Shown here: positions 1 through 7,317 of the stretch, in pieces
How positions within the stretch are numbered: position 1 is the first letter of the stretch
How the letters are laid out: each line of letters starts with the position of its first letter
Source: Flavobacterium johnsoniae UW101
GTDB lineage: Bacteria > Bacteroidota > Bacteroidia > Flavobacteriales > Flavobacteriaceae
DNA: 64,000 bases
NCBI RefSeq assembly: GCF_000016645.1
Contig: NC_009441.1
Span: 1,550,001-1,614,000 of the forward strand
Reading direction: 5' to 3'
The notes under the pieces: generated by a model
Seen by the model: the letters and a program-made list of their open reading frames with translations, nothing else
Told to the model about the DNA's origin: nothing
Databases searched by the model: none
Program-made: the position numbers and the translations under genes

Positions 1-82
1 ATATAGATTCAGTTCCGAAGGAACAATTCATATTGTAGCGCCGGATTTTAATCCGGGGGAAATAATTAAAGATATAGAGTTT
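1..82. repeat. Probable dispersed intergenic repeat fragment
   Basis: This short leader before the first gene contains two small dyads, GTTCC-GAA-GGAAC and CCGGAT-TTT-AATCCGG. Such 'GTTCC..GGAAC' and 'CCGG..CCGG' units resemble short repeats common in Flavobacterium intergenic DNA. No second copy lies in this window, so the repeat status is inference. No coding region is supported here. Confidence 0.3.
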
Positions 83-1132
83 ATGGTTAAGATAAAAAAT
101 GAAACTAGAAGAAATAAAACGTTTCATATACTAATAACAATTATTGCGTGTGTGCTTGTTATAAGCGGTGTTATTTTAGGAATTTGGTTTTATGTGTTCA
201 ACAGAAATCACGAAGAAACCAACGACGCGCAAGTCGAACAATATGTAACGCCAATTATGTCGCGTATTACGGGTTATGTTCAGGAAGTTCGTTTTAACGA
301 AAATCAGTTTGTGCATAAAGGAGATACTTTGGTTGTGATTGACAATCGTGAATATAAATCAAAATTGAATGCGGCTCTTGCCGATGTTCAAAACGCACAG
401 CAAAATAGTGTTGTGGCGCAGAAAAATGCTATAAATACAGCAAGTGCAACGGCGATTAACGAAGCGCAGTTAGAAGCTGCAAAATCGAATCTTTGGAAAA
501 CCAAATTGGAATACGAAAGATATAAAGCTTTGGTAAGCGAAGAAGCGGCAACTTCTCAGCAATTAGAGAAAGTAAAAGCTGATTACGAGTCGGCGCAGGC
601 GCATTTTCAGGAAATGAAAAATAGAATCCATTCATCGGCTTTAAGTACTTCTGTTGCCGAAGCAAATGTTCCGACAACGCAAACCAATATTGCTTCAAAA
701 CAAGCTGTTGCAGATAATGCTGCTTTATTTCTTTCGTACACCATAATAACAGCGCCTTATGACGGCTGGGTTGGAAAACGAACTTTACAGCCAGGACAAT
801 TGGTAAAAGAAGGTCAGTCTTTATTGTCAATTGTAAGTAAAGAAAAATGGATTACGGCCAATTTTAAAGAAACGCAATTGCAATATTTAACCGTTGGGCA
901 AGATGTTGAAATAAAAGCCGATGCTTTGAGTGATAAAACTTTTGTTGGCACAATTGCATCTTTATCACCGGCGAGCGGGGCAAGATTTTCATTGCTTCCT
1001 CCGGATAATGCAACGGGTAACTTCGTAAAAATTGAACAAAGAATTCCCGTTAGAATTCAGTTGAAAGACAGCGACAAACAAGCCGACTTTTTAAGAGCGG
1101 GAATGAATATTACTGTGATCGCAGCACACTAA
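83..1132 (+). CDS. HlyD/EmrA-family membrane fusion protein of a multidrug efflux pump
   Basis: This is the periplasmic adaptor that links an inner-membrane transporter to an outer-membrane TolC-type channel. Residues about 13-38 form one membrane anchor. Residues about 53-88 form the first lipoyl/barrel-sandwich half (GYVQEVRFNENQFVHKGD). A long alpha-helical coiled-coil hairpin follows (about 90-200), then the second half near 215-260 with the typical TAPYDGWVGKR motif. Its length of 349 residues is normal for EmrA. The next gene starts two bases after its stop, so the two form an operon and the partner is the MFS pump. A TolC gene may lie upstream, outside the window. Family assignment is firm; the substrate is unknown. 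Confidence 0.9.
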   Translation: MVKIKNETRRNKTFHILITIIACVLVISGVILGIWFYVFNRNHEETNDAQVEQYVTPIMSRITGYVQEVRFNENQFVHKGDTLVVIDNREYKSKLNAALADVQNAQQNSVVAQKNAINTASATAINEAQLEAAKSNLWKTKLEYERYKALVSEEAATSQQLEKVKADYESAQAHFQEMKNRIHSSALSTSVAEANVPTTQTNIASKQAVADNAALFLSYTIITAPYDGWVGKRTLQPGQLVKEGQSLLSIVSKEKWITANFKETQLQYLTVGQDVEIKADALSDKTFVGTIASLSPASGARFSLLPPDNATGNFVKIEQRIPVRIQLKDSDKQADFLRAGMNITVIAAH

Positions 1133-1133
1133 A

Positions 1134-2717
1134 ATGGAAGATAAAAGTATTTTTAAATCATGGGTTCCAAAATGGGCAATCATTACAATTTTGTTTGTTT
1201 GCCTTTTGCATTCCATGATTTTATTGGGAGTTTATACGTCAAATGTAACGTATGCGGCAAGTTTTCTGGACATTGAGCCCGAAGATTTGCAGTACGCGAT
1301 GTGCGTAACGTATGGAACTCTGCTGGCTACAATTCTCATAGAAAGCCGATTTTCGAGTTTTTTTCCTGCCAAAAATTACCTCATGGGTGTTTATTCCTTA
1401 ATTGGAGTTACGATTGTAACGTCGGGTTATGTCGATAATTTTGCGGTTTTTCTATTGCTGAGAGTTGCCGAAGGAATCTTAATGGCGCTTCCTGCCATTA
1501 CTATCAGACAATTGCTTATTGAGCAGTTTGATTCTAAAAATGCCATTATAATTGGTTTTTCCTTTTATTATGGTTCTCTACTGCTGTCTACGCCTTTTAT
1601 TATGAATATTGCAGTTTGGTTTCTAGATCATTACGACTGGAAATACATGCTGTATGTTTCGGGCGGACTGCAGGTTTTAAATGTCTTTTTAATCTTGGTT
1701 ACTTTTCGTGGGCACCGAACAACAAAGAAAATCCCGTTGTATCAAATCGACTGGATGAGCTACTTTTTGGTTTTAACAGCGATTCTTTGCGGTGCCTACT
1801 TTTTTGTGTATGCCGAGAAAAAATATTGGTTCGAATCTTCTCAAATGGTTTTAATGCTTATTACGGCACTTATTACGGGAGGTTTGTTCATCTTCAAAGA
1901 GCTTTTGGTTAAAAGACCCACTTTTAATTTTGAAGTTTTTAAATATGCCAATCTTCGAATTGGGTTTTTATTGTTTTTCCTGTTTTACATCAGCAGAGCA
2001 ACGCTGAGTCTTTGCCATTCGGCGATGTATTCGATTTGGAATTGGGATCCGTCTCGAGTTGCGGGTGTGCAATACATTAACGGACTCGGAAATATTATCG
2101 GATTGGTTTTGGCGGCTTTTTTCTTGATGAAATCGCTTTCAACCAAAATCATTTTTCTGATTGGTTTTTCGCTGATTGCCTTGTATCATTTTTGGTTTAC
2201 GTTTCTTTTTGTGCCCGATGTGGCTTTGTCAGATATTATTGTTCCGTACTTTTTGCAGGGCATCGGAGTTGGATTGTTATTTGTTCCGTTGATTTTATTT
2301 ACTACTTCTTCGGTTCCTGCAAATATGGCGGTTTCTTCGGGAATTGTCGGTGTTTCTGGACGTTTCTGGGGAAGTACGATTGGTTTTTGCGTTATGCAGA
2401 ATGCAACGGTATTTTTAAATAAAAAACACTTTTTAAAACTAAGTCAGTTTGTAACGGGCGAAAATCCCGAAGCACAGCAAAACATTGCAAACGCTACGCA
2501 GAGTTTTATTGCCAAAGGATATTCCGCAGATAATGCGAATGTTTTAGCTATGAAAAAGATTTTTGGAAGTATTACCAAACAATCGACTTTATTGGCCGAT
2601 ATGGAGATTTACACCATTGTGGGTTACGGTTTATTGGTTTTGATAATTCTTATTGCCTGCAATCAGCATTTGAGACAGACTATGACTTTGGTGAAAAGCA
2701 AGATTTGGATTGGGTAG
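1134..2717 (+). CDS. MFS transporter, EmrB-like (DHA2-type) drug efflux permease
   Basis: This is an integral inner-membrane protein of 527 residues with about 14 hydrophobic segments, the size and topology expected for the 14-TM DHA2/EmrB branch of the major facilitator superfamily. It is preceded immediately by the HlyD/EmrA-like adaptor, with one base between stop and start, which implies translational coupling and a tripartite efflux system. The N-terminal half shows the family layout, but I do not see a strongly conserved DHA2 motif C, so the drug-export role rests mainly on the adaptor neighbour. The substrate cannot be predicted from sequence. Confidence 0.85.
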   Translation: MEDKSIFKSWVPKWAIITILFVCLLHSMILLGVYTSNVTYAASFLDIEPEDLQYAMCVTYGTLLATILIESRFSSFFPAKNYLMGVYSLIGVTIVTSGYVDNFAVFLLLRVAEGILMALPAITIRQLLIEQFDSKNAIIIGFSFYYGSLLLSTPFIMNIAVWFLDHYDWKYMLYVSGGLQVLNVFLILVTFRGHRTTKKIPLYQIDWMSYFLVLTAILCGAYFFVYAEKKYWFESSQMVLMLITALITGGLFIFKELLVKRPTFNFEVFKYANLRIGFLLFFLFYISRATLSLCHSAMYSIWNWDPSRVAGVQYINGLGNIIGLVLAAFFLMKSLSTKIIFLIGFSLIALYHFWFTFLFVPDVALSDIIVPYFLQGIGVGLLFVPLILFTTSSVPANMAVSSGIVGVSGRFWGSTIGFCVMQNATVFLNKKHFLKLSQFVTGENPEAQQNIANATQSFIAKGYSADNANVLAMKKIFGSITKQSTLLADMEIYTIVGYGLLVLIILIACNQHLRQTMTLVKSKIWIG

Positions 2718-2769
2718 AGATTTTGTTTCAGGTTTAATGTTTCAGGTTCTAAGTTCTGCTCTCATTTTA

Positions 2770-2869
2770 TGTCATTTCGACGAAGGAGAAATCTCCGTAA
2801 GTAACTCCGCAACGAAAGTCCAATCTTTGTCGAGCTTCTTGTGGAGATTTCTCCTTCGTCGAAATGACA
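2770..2869. repeat. R1 palindromic element, copy 1 (perfect 27-bp arms)
   Basis: The left arm, 2770-2796, starts TGTCATTTCGACGAAGGAG. The right arm, 2843-2869, is its exact reverse complement. The 46-nt loop shares spaced words (AACTCC and TCTTTGTC) with the loop of copy 2 at 3751-3850, although the arms differ there. It lies between the efflux operon and the HAD gene. Just before it are TTTCAGGTT repeats (about 2727-2750), and just after it are tandem CTCTGTGAA units (about 2889-2936). Confidence 0.85.
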
Positions 2870-2992
2870 AACAGTAACTTGAAAAAAACTCTGTGAAACT
2901 CTGTGAATCTCTGTGAAAATCCTTTGCGAATCTCTGTGTAATAACCGCTTTATTGTCCTAACTTGCAACCGTTAAAAACAACAAACAAAATT

Positions 2993-3658
2993 ATGAGCCA
3001 GCAATGTGTAATTTTTGATATGGACGGCGTGATTTCGCATACAAATCCGCATCATGTGATCGCTTTTGAAAAGTTTTTCGATAAATATAATATTCCGTAC
3101 ACGAAAGAAGAATTTGAAGAACATATGTACGGAAAACACAATAGTTATATCATGACGCATTTCTTCAAACGTCCGATCGCGGGAGAAGAACTGATAAAAT
3201 TAGAAGACGAAAAAGAAGGAATGTTTCGCGAGATTTACAAAGACAAAGTCGAAACGATTCCACATTATATGGATTTTTTAAGCGAATTAAAATCTCGTGG
3301 TTTCAAAACAGCTGTTGCAACATCGGCACCTCGAGCGAACTTGGATTTAATTGCCAATTTCCTAAAACTAGACGAAAAAATGGATTCGATGATGTCATCA
3401 GAAGATGTTACATTTCATAAACCAAATCCAGAAGTATATCTAAAATCGGCAGAGCGTGTTGGTGTTTCTCCGTCTGATTGTGTAGTTTTTGAAGATTCTT
3501 TTTCGGGAATTACAGCAGGATTAAATGCCGGAATGAAAGTCGTAGGCGTTTTAAGTACGCATACAAAAGAACAGCTTCCGCCATGTGATTTTTATATTAA
3601 AGATTATAGTGAAGTGAATGTCGATAAGATAATTGAGTTATTAAATCCCAAAAATTAA
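2993..3658 (+). CDS. HAD-superfamily phosphatase, beta-phosphoglucomutase-like subfamily
   Basis: This is a cytosolic hydrolase of about 221 residues. The N-terminal motif FDMDGV supplies the nucleophile and acid Asp pair. A helical cap follows, then the Ser/Thr motif (TSAPRANLD) and the Lys plus acidic motif (HKPNPEVYL and FEDSFSGI). I chose the ATG at 2993 because the reading frame upstream begins at a TTG inside repeat-rich DNA. The sequence suits small sugar or pyridoxal phosphates, but the substrate is not evident. It stands alone between two palindromic elements and ends at a terminator near 3876. It is only a distant paralogue of the pgmB gene at 51 kb, with no sugar genes around it. 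Confidence 0.85.
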   Translation: MSQQCVIFDMDGVISHTNPHHVIAFEKFFDKYNIPYTKEEFEEHMYGKHNSYIMTHFFKRPIAGEELIKLEDEKEGMFREIYKDKVETIPHYMDFLSELKSRGFKTAVATSAPRANLDLIANFLKLDEKMDSMMSSEDVTFHKPNPEVYLKSAERVGVSPSDCVVFEDSFSGITAGLNAGMKVVGVLSTHTKEQLPPCDFYIKDYSEVNVDKIIELLNPKN

Positions 3659-3750
3659 ATTTCTCCCGATAGCTATCGGGACCAAAAATGCTATACGCGA
3701 GGCCTTTGTGGAAGTTTTAAACTTTGGCAAAGGTTTTTTTGCGCAATATT

Positions 3751-3850
3751 TGTCATTTCGAGGAACGAGAAATCACACTAGAAACTCCATAAAGAAATGT
3801 GCTAGTCTTTGTCAATATACGAGTGTGATTTCTCGTTCCTCGAAATGACA
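3751..3850. repeat. R1 palindromic element, copy 2 (perfect 28-bp arms)
   Basis: The left arm, 3751-3778, starts TGTCATTTCGAGGAACGAG. The right arm, 3823-3850, is its exact reverse complement. The loop is 44 nt. Compared with copy 1, the outer 11 bases of the arm are identical, while the inner bases differ on both sides together so that pairing is kept. This compensatory pattern indicates that the fold, not just the sequence, is maintained or inherited. Confidence 0.85.
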
Positions 3851-3875
3851 AACAGACTTTAAAAAATAATCAATT

Positions 3876-3903
3876 GCCTCCTGCTTTAGCTGGAGGTTTT
3901 TTT
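3876..3903 (+). terminator. Rho-independent terminator after the HAD phosphatase gene
   Basis: CCTCC-T-GCT pairs with AGC-T-GGAGG, leaving a tiny loop and one T-T mismatch, and is followed directly by seven T residues on the plus strand. It lies about 220 bases after the HAD stop, beyond the R1 element, so the palindrome would be transcribed as part of the 3' untranslated region. Confidence 0.7.
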
Positions 3904-3941
3904 ATGTTTAAAAAGGAGAAAAGGCTTTAGCCGAATTACTT

Positions 3942-4172
3942 CTATTTCAAAGTAAAATCAAGCAATTCTTTAGGTTCAATATCTAAAGCATTAGCAATTT
4001 TTACAAGGGTTTTTATGCCAGTATTTACTTTAGCAACTTCTAATCTTGCTATTTGAGATTTGTTAATATTACAGTCGTCAGCTAAACCTTGTTGAGATAA
4101 GCCTTTCTTTTCACGTAATTGTCTAACGTGAACACCAAGATTAACGAGAAAAGTTTCTTCTGAAATATTCAT
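3942..4172 (-). CDS. XRE-family helix-turn-helix transcriptional regulator
   Basis: This is a single-domain DNA-binding protein of 76 residues. An HTH_3/Cro-C1 fold covers residues about 12-68, with the recognition motif GLSQQGLADDCNINKSQIARLE. It has no sensory or oligomerisation domain. It is transcribed away from the small gene at 4259, with about 86 bp between the start codons, so it may control that promoter as well as its own. It is not obviously linked to a toxin partner. Family call is strong; target and signal are unknown. Confidence 0.85.
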   Translation of the reverse strand: MNISEETFLVNLGVHVRQLREKKGLSQQGLADDCNINKSQIARLEVAKVNTGIKTLVKIANALDIEPKELLDFTLK

Positions 4173-4229
4173 ATTTCAAAAGTGAAAAGATTTATTTTGT
4201 TCATGTAGGCCAATTAGCATACAAATTAT

Positions 4230-4237
4230 TATATTTG
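4230..4237 (+). promoter_or_regulatory. Bacteroidota -7 promoter element (TATATTTG)
   Basis: The octamer fits the TAnnTTTG consensus and lies 21 bases before the ATG at 4259. No good -33 TTTG is seen at the usual 19-21 bp spacing. It sits in the divergent gap with the XRE regulator gene, where that regulator would be expected to bind. Confidence 0.5.
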
Positions 4238-4258
4238 TCTCAAATAAAAAATAAGATA

Positions 4259-4492
4259 ATGGCTACAGGTGGTTTTTCTAAAGAGGTAGAAAACAGATTA
4301 AAAGATTTTTTTACTGAAATTCTAGATCCAAAAGATATGGCGAAAATGATACGGCAGGTAAATTATGCGCTTACGTTATGTTCTATGCGCGGATGCGAAA
4401 CATTAGAATCGGAATTACCTAATATCGATGATAATTTTTATTGGATGAATAAACTGGCGGAAGTTTTCGATCCTTATTTTGATGTTGAGTAA
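4259..4492 (+). CDS. Small conserved-looking protein of unknown function
   Basis: I do not recognise a named family. The protein is about 77 residues from the ATG at 4259 (MATGGFSKEV), acidic, soluble and probably alpha-helical, and ends in an aromatic/acidic tail (WMNKLAEVFDPYFDVE). A TTG eight codons upstream keeps the frame open, but it overlaps the -7 promoter element at 4230-4237, so the ATG is the better start. It is divergent from the XRE regulator, which may control it. Codon use looks like its neighbours. Confidence 0.65.
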   Translation: MATGGFSKEVENRLKDFFTEILDPKDMAKMIRQVNYALTLCSMRGCETLESELPNIDDNFYWMNKLAEVFDPYFDVE

Positions 4493-4508
4493 ATAAAAGA
4501 GATTATTT

Positions 4509-4628
4509 TCATTTCGACGAAAGGAGAAACCAAAACAGCAAACCGACAAAAAATTCAGATTTATCTCCATAATTTTTTTCATGTGTACAACCCGTTGGTT
4601 ATGCTGAAATCTCCTTTCGTCAAGATGA
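4509..4628. repeat. R1-like palindromic element, copy 3 (imperfect)
   Basis: The left arm, 4509-4527, reads TCATTTCGACGAAAGGAGA. The right arm, 4610-4628, reads TCTCCTTTCGTCAAGATGA and matches the reverse complement at 17 of 19 positions. The loop is about 82 nt, longer than in copies 1 and 2, and does not show their shared loop words. It may be a decaying copy. It lies directly upstream of the DUF6714 gene. Confidence 0.7.
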
Positions 4629-4673
4629 TAAAAATATGAAAATTCTTATTTTTGATATTTAATTAGATTTATA

Positions 4674-5228
4674 ATGAAAAAGGAAGAATTGATTGCAAAC
4701 ATACAATCTGCTTTTAAAGATGTGAAGTTGGAGGATGGAATTGGTCTTTGGGAAGCACAGGGAATAGATGATTATGCTGATGCAAAAACAATGTTAGAGT
4801 TAAGAAAGAAGGATGAAAGAGAAAATTGGAATGCTATTTCGTATAAAGATATCTCTCTTTGTGCTAGCTCATTATCGTTTTTTGATGCAAAAGGAATGAG
4901 GTTTTGTCTTCCAAAATTTTTAATATTCGATATTTTGGAGCAGCAAGTTGTTGATGGAACAGAATTTTATTCTGTTGATGTTTTATTTACTTTGGGTTAT
5001 AATTTAGATAAGGAATACCAAAAAAGAAGATTTTCTCTTCTTGATAAAACACAAAAAGAATCTATAACTTATTATCTAAAATATAAATTGAATGCTATAG
5101 AGAATAGATACGAAAAATATTCAGCTGATTATGGTTCATCATTAGATGCTGTTTGTGAAGATCCTGAATACTTTAATTTATATAAAATTTTAAACGAGTG
5201 GGAAGAAATATTGCGGAAAGATAAATAA
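4674..5228 (+). CDS. DUF6714-family protein
   Basis: The protein is 184 residues, soluble, with no signal peptide. The N-terminal part (LEDGIGLWEAQGIDDYADA) and the central motif SLSFFDAKGMRFCLPKFL match my memory of DUF6714, a family of unknown function often seen as a lone gene beside other small accessory genes. The middle motif is followed by a helical C-terminal half rich in Lys, Tyr and Glu. It ends at a strong bidirectional terminator shared with the tRNA-Leu gene. The family call is from recall of the pattern; the function is unknown. Confidence 0.65.
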   Translation: MKKEELIANIQSAFKDVKLEDGIGLWEAQGIDDYADAKTMLELRKKDERENWNAISYKDISLCASSLSFFDAKGMRFCLPKFLIFDILEQQVVDGTEFYSVDVLFTLGYNLDKEYQKRRFSLLDKTQKESITYYLKYKLNAIENRYEKYSADYGSSLDAVCEDPEYFNLYKILNEWEEILRKDK

Positions 5229-5262
5229 GTCATTAGGAGAAAACAGCAGACATTCTAAAAAC

Positions 5263-5298
5263 AAAAAAGCTTCTGAAAAATCTTCAGAAGCTTTTTTT
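5263..5298. terminator. Bidirectional terminator between the DUF6714 gene and tRNA-Leu
   Basis: AGCTTCTGAA (5268-5277) pairs with TTCAGAAGCT (5283-5292). It is flanked by six A residues on the left and seven T residues on the right, so it works as an intrinsic terminator in both directions. It ends the plus-strand gene and lies two bases beyond the 3' end of the minus-strand tRNA. Confidence 0.85.
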
Positions 5299-5300
5299 AG

Positions 5301-5382
5301 TGCGGATAATAGGACTCGAACCTACACGCCTTGCGGCACCAGATCCTAAGTCTGGCACGTCTACCAATTTCGCCATATCCGC
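5301..5382 (-). tRNA. tRNA-Leu, anticodon TAG
   Basis: Read on the minus strand, the gene starts GCGGATA and ends TATCCGC plus discriminator A, giving a 7-bp acceptor stem. The anticodon arm is CCAGA-CTTAGGA-TCTGG, with anticodon TAG reading CUA/CUN leucine codons. A long variable arm (TGCCGCAAGGCGT) marks a class II tRNA, and the T loop holds GGTTCGAGTCC. CCA is not encoded. Length is 82 nt, typical for tRNA-Leu. Confidence 0.95.
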
Positions 5383-5462
5383 GGTAATTGTGGGTGCAAA
5401 GATAGGCATACTTTTGAATTATCAAAGCATTTTTTCAAAATTTTTTTTAATTCTCTTTTTTG

Positions 5463-5470
5463 TACTTTTG
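5463..5470 (+). promoter_or_regulatory. -7 promoter element (TACTTTTG) of the M20 dipeptidase gene
   Basis: The octamer fits TAnnTTTG and lies 22 bases before the ATG at 5493. No clear -33 element is seen at the usual distance. Confidence 0.5.
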
Positions 5471-5492
5471 GGTTTCTATAAAAATAATTTAA

Positions 5493-6884
5493 ATGGAAAA
5501 TATTAAGTCCTACGTTCAACAACATAAAGATCGGTTTATCAACGAATTGATCGAATTATTAAAGATTCCGTCGGTTTCTGCCGACACTGCATATTCTCAA
5601 GATGTTATTGACACAGCAGAGGCTGTAAAAGAAAGTTTATCAAAAGCAGGGTGCGATTATGTCGAAACTTGCGACACTCCAGGTTACCCAATTATCTACG
5701 GAGAGAAAATTATAGATCCAAATCTTCCAACGGTTTTAGTTTACGGGCACTACGACGTACAACCGCCAGATCCATTAGAATTATGGACTTCACCACCTTT
5801 TGAACCGGTTATTAAAACTACAGATATTCACCCAGAAGGCGCAATCTTCGCGCGTGGAGCTTGTGACGACAAAGGTCAGATGTACATGCACGTAAAAGCG
5901 CTTGAATTAATGGTACAAAGCAATACGCTGCCTTGTAACGTAAAATTCATGATCGAAGGTGAGGAAGAAGTAGGTTCGGCAAGTTTGGCTTGGTTCGTAG
6001 AGCGCAATCAGGAAAAACTGAAAAACGACGTAATCTTGATTTCAGATACAGGAATGATCTCTAACCAACAACCGTCTATCACGACAGGCTTAAGAGGTTT
6101 GAGTTATGTTGAGGTAGAAGTTACAGGTCCAAACCGCGATTTGCATTCAGGTTTATACGGTGGAGCTGTGGCGAACCCAATTAATATTCTGGCAAAAATG
6201 ATTGCTTCACTTCACGACGAAAACAATCATATTACAATTCCAGGTTTCTACGATAAAGTAGAAGAATTATCTGCAGAAGAAAGAGCCGAAATGGCAAAAG
6301 CGCCTTTCAGCTTAGAAAAATATAAAAATGCTTTAAACATTGCCGATGTGTATGGTGAAAAAGGATATGTAACGAACGAAAGAAACTCAATCCGTCCGAC
6401 ATTAGACGTAAACGGAATTTGGGGCGGTTATACTGGCGAAGGTGCTAAAACGGTTATTGCGAGTAAAGCTTTTGCTAAAATCTCAATGCGTTTGGTTCCA
6501 AATCAGGAATGGGAAGAGATTACAGAACTTTTCACAAAACATTTTACAAGCATTGCTCCAGCTGGAGTTACAGTAAAAGTAACGCCTCACCACGGTGGTC
6601 AAGGTTATGTAACGCCAATTGACAGCATTGGTTATCAGGCAGCAAACAAAGCGTATACAGAAACGTTTGGAGTTCCTGCAATTCCGGTTCGTTCTGGAGG
6701 AAGTATTCCAATTGTGGCTTTGTTTGAAAAAGAATTAAAAAGCAAAACGATCTTAATGGGATTTGGTTTGGACAGCGATGCTATTCACTCGCCAAATGAG
6801 CATTTCGGAATCTTTAATTATCTAAAAGGTATTGAGACTATTCCGTTGTTTTACAAGTATTTTGTGGAGCTTTCTTCTAAGTAG
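5493..6884 (+). CDS. M20-family metallodipeptidase
   Basis: This is a cytosolic zinc peptidase of 463 residues, in the branch of carnosinase/CNDP-like dipeptidases that cut dipeptides. The metal and catalytic motifs are all present: GHYDVQPP (His86, Asp88), GACDDKGQ (Asp125), EGEEEVGS (about 155-161) and SDTGM (Asp185). The dimerisation domain begins near residue 200 (TTGLRGLSYVEVEVTG), and the last metal His lies in DAIHSPNEHF near the C terminus. Length is normal. It has its own promoter just after the tRNA gene and a terminator at 7121. The family is certain; the exact substrate is inferred. Confidence 0.92.
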   Translation: MENIKSYVQQHKDRFINELIELLKIPSVSADTAYSQDVIDTAEAVKESLSKAGCDYVETCDTPGYPIIYGEKIIDPNLPTVLVYGHYDVQPPDPLELWTSPPFEPVIKTTDIHPEGAIFARGACDDKGQMYMHVKALELMVQSNTLPCNVKFMIEGEEEVGSASLAWFVERNQEKLKNDVILISDTGMISNQQPSITTGLRGLSYVEVEVTGPNRDLHSGLYGGAVANPINILAKMIASLHDENNHITIPGFYDKVEELSAEERAEMAKAPFSLEKYKNALNIADVYGEKGYVTNERNSIRPTLDVNGIWGGYTGEGAKTVIASKAFAKISMRLVPNQEWEEITELFTKHFTSIAPAGVTVKVTPHHGGQGYVTPIDSIGYQAANKAYTETFGVPAIPVRSGGSIPIVALFEKELKSKTILMGFGLDSDAIHSPNEHFGIFNYLKGIETIPLFYKYFVELSSK

Positions 6885-6891
6885 TTTTTTT

Positions 6892-7073
6892 AACCGCAAA
6901 GAACGCAAAGGTCACAAGGATTTTTTAAGTAAGATTATAAAAGTTCGCAAAGTTTAATCCTATAGCTTTGCGAACTTTGCGTTTATGAGCGTAACCTTAA
7001 ATAAAAACCTTGCGTACTTTGCGGTTAGGTTTTTTTTAACCGCAAAGAGCGCAAAGGTTTACGCAAAGTTCGC
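6892..7073. repeat. R3 element: nested GCAAAG/CTTTGC palindrome plus an extra half
   Basis: An outer arm AACCGCAAAGAACGCAAAGG (6892-6911) faces ACCTTGCGTACTTTGCGGTT (7007-7026). An inner pair, AAGTTCGCAAAG (6941-6952) and CTTTGCGAACTT (6966-6977), lies within it. A further unpaired half-copy (AACCGCAAAGAGCGCAAAGG) follows at 7038-7057, with degenerate units to 7073. This element fills most of the 433-base gap after the dipeptidase gene. Related halves occur at 22157, 22660 and 44148. Confidence 0.8.
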
Positions 7074-7120
7074 TATGTTTTTTGCTCGCAAACTCGCAAG
7101 GCCGCAAAGATTTTTAAAAT

Positions 7121-7151
7121 AAAATCCGTTCAGAAATGAGCGGATTTTTTT
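7121..7151 (+). terminator. Rho-independent terminator downstream of the dipeptidase gene
   Basis: AAATCCGTTCA pairs with TGAGCGGATTT (one G-T pair) around a GAAA loop and runs into a T tract on the plus strand. It lies some 240 bases after the stop codon, beyond the R3 element. Confidence 0.75.
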
Positions 7152-7257
7152 GTTTCCCATGTTTTAAAATTCAAAAGAAAAACCTTTGTCACTTTGTCTC
7201 TCTGAACCTTTGTTCCTAAAAAAAAAGACCTCTTTTTCTTGCATATTTAAAATTTAA

Positions 7258-7293
7258 CTCTACATTTGTAGAGCAATGTCTATAAGTGTAGAG
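7258..7293 (+). promoter_or_regulatory. BlaI/MecI-type double operator with embedded promoter
   Basis: CTCTACATTTGTAGAG (7258-7273) is a dyad with perfect 7-base arms and contains TACAnnTGTA, the known BlaI/MecI recognition pattern. A second, weaker copy at 7278-7293 (GTCTATAAGTGTAGAG) matches the first at 12 of 16 positions. The copies are 20 bp apart, about two helical turns. The -7 promoter octamer TACATTTG (7261-7268) lies inside the first copy, so repressor binding would block transcription directly. The first gene of the operon starts at 7318 and the BlaI gene is its second gene. Confidence 0.8.
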
Positions 7294-7317
7294 AATAACC
7301 GTTAATTAAATAAGTAT

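Noticed and set aside
2762..2968. Minus-strand frame over the R1 palindrome before the HAD gene
   Set aside because: Most of it is the palindrome and tandem CTCTGTGAA units; no start signal and no recognisable product.
3942..4492. Toxin-antitoxin pair
   Set aside because: The genes are divergent and not overlapping, and the small protein has no toxin motif.
5300..5506. Open frame on the plus strand over the tRNA region
   Set aside because: It is antisense to the tRNA-Leu gene and reads through its promoter and the dipeptidase promoter; no family resemblance.
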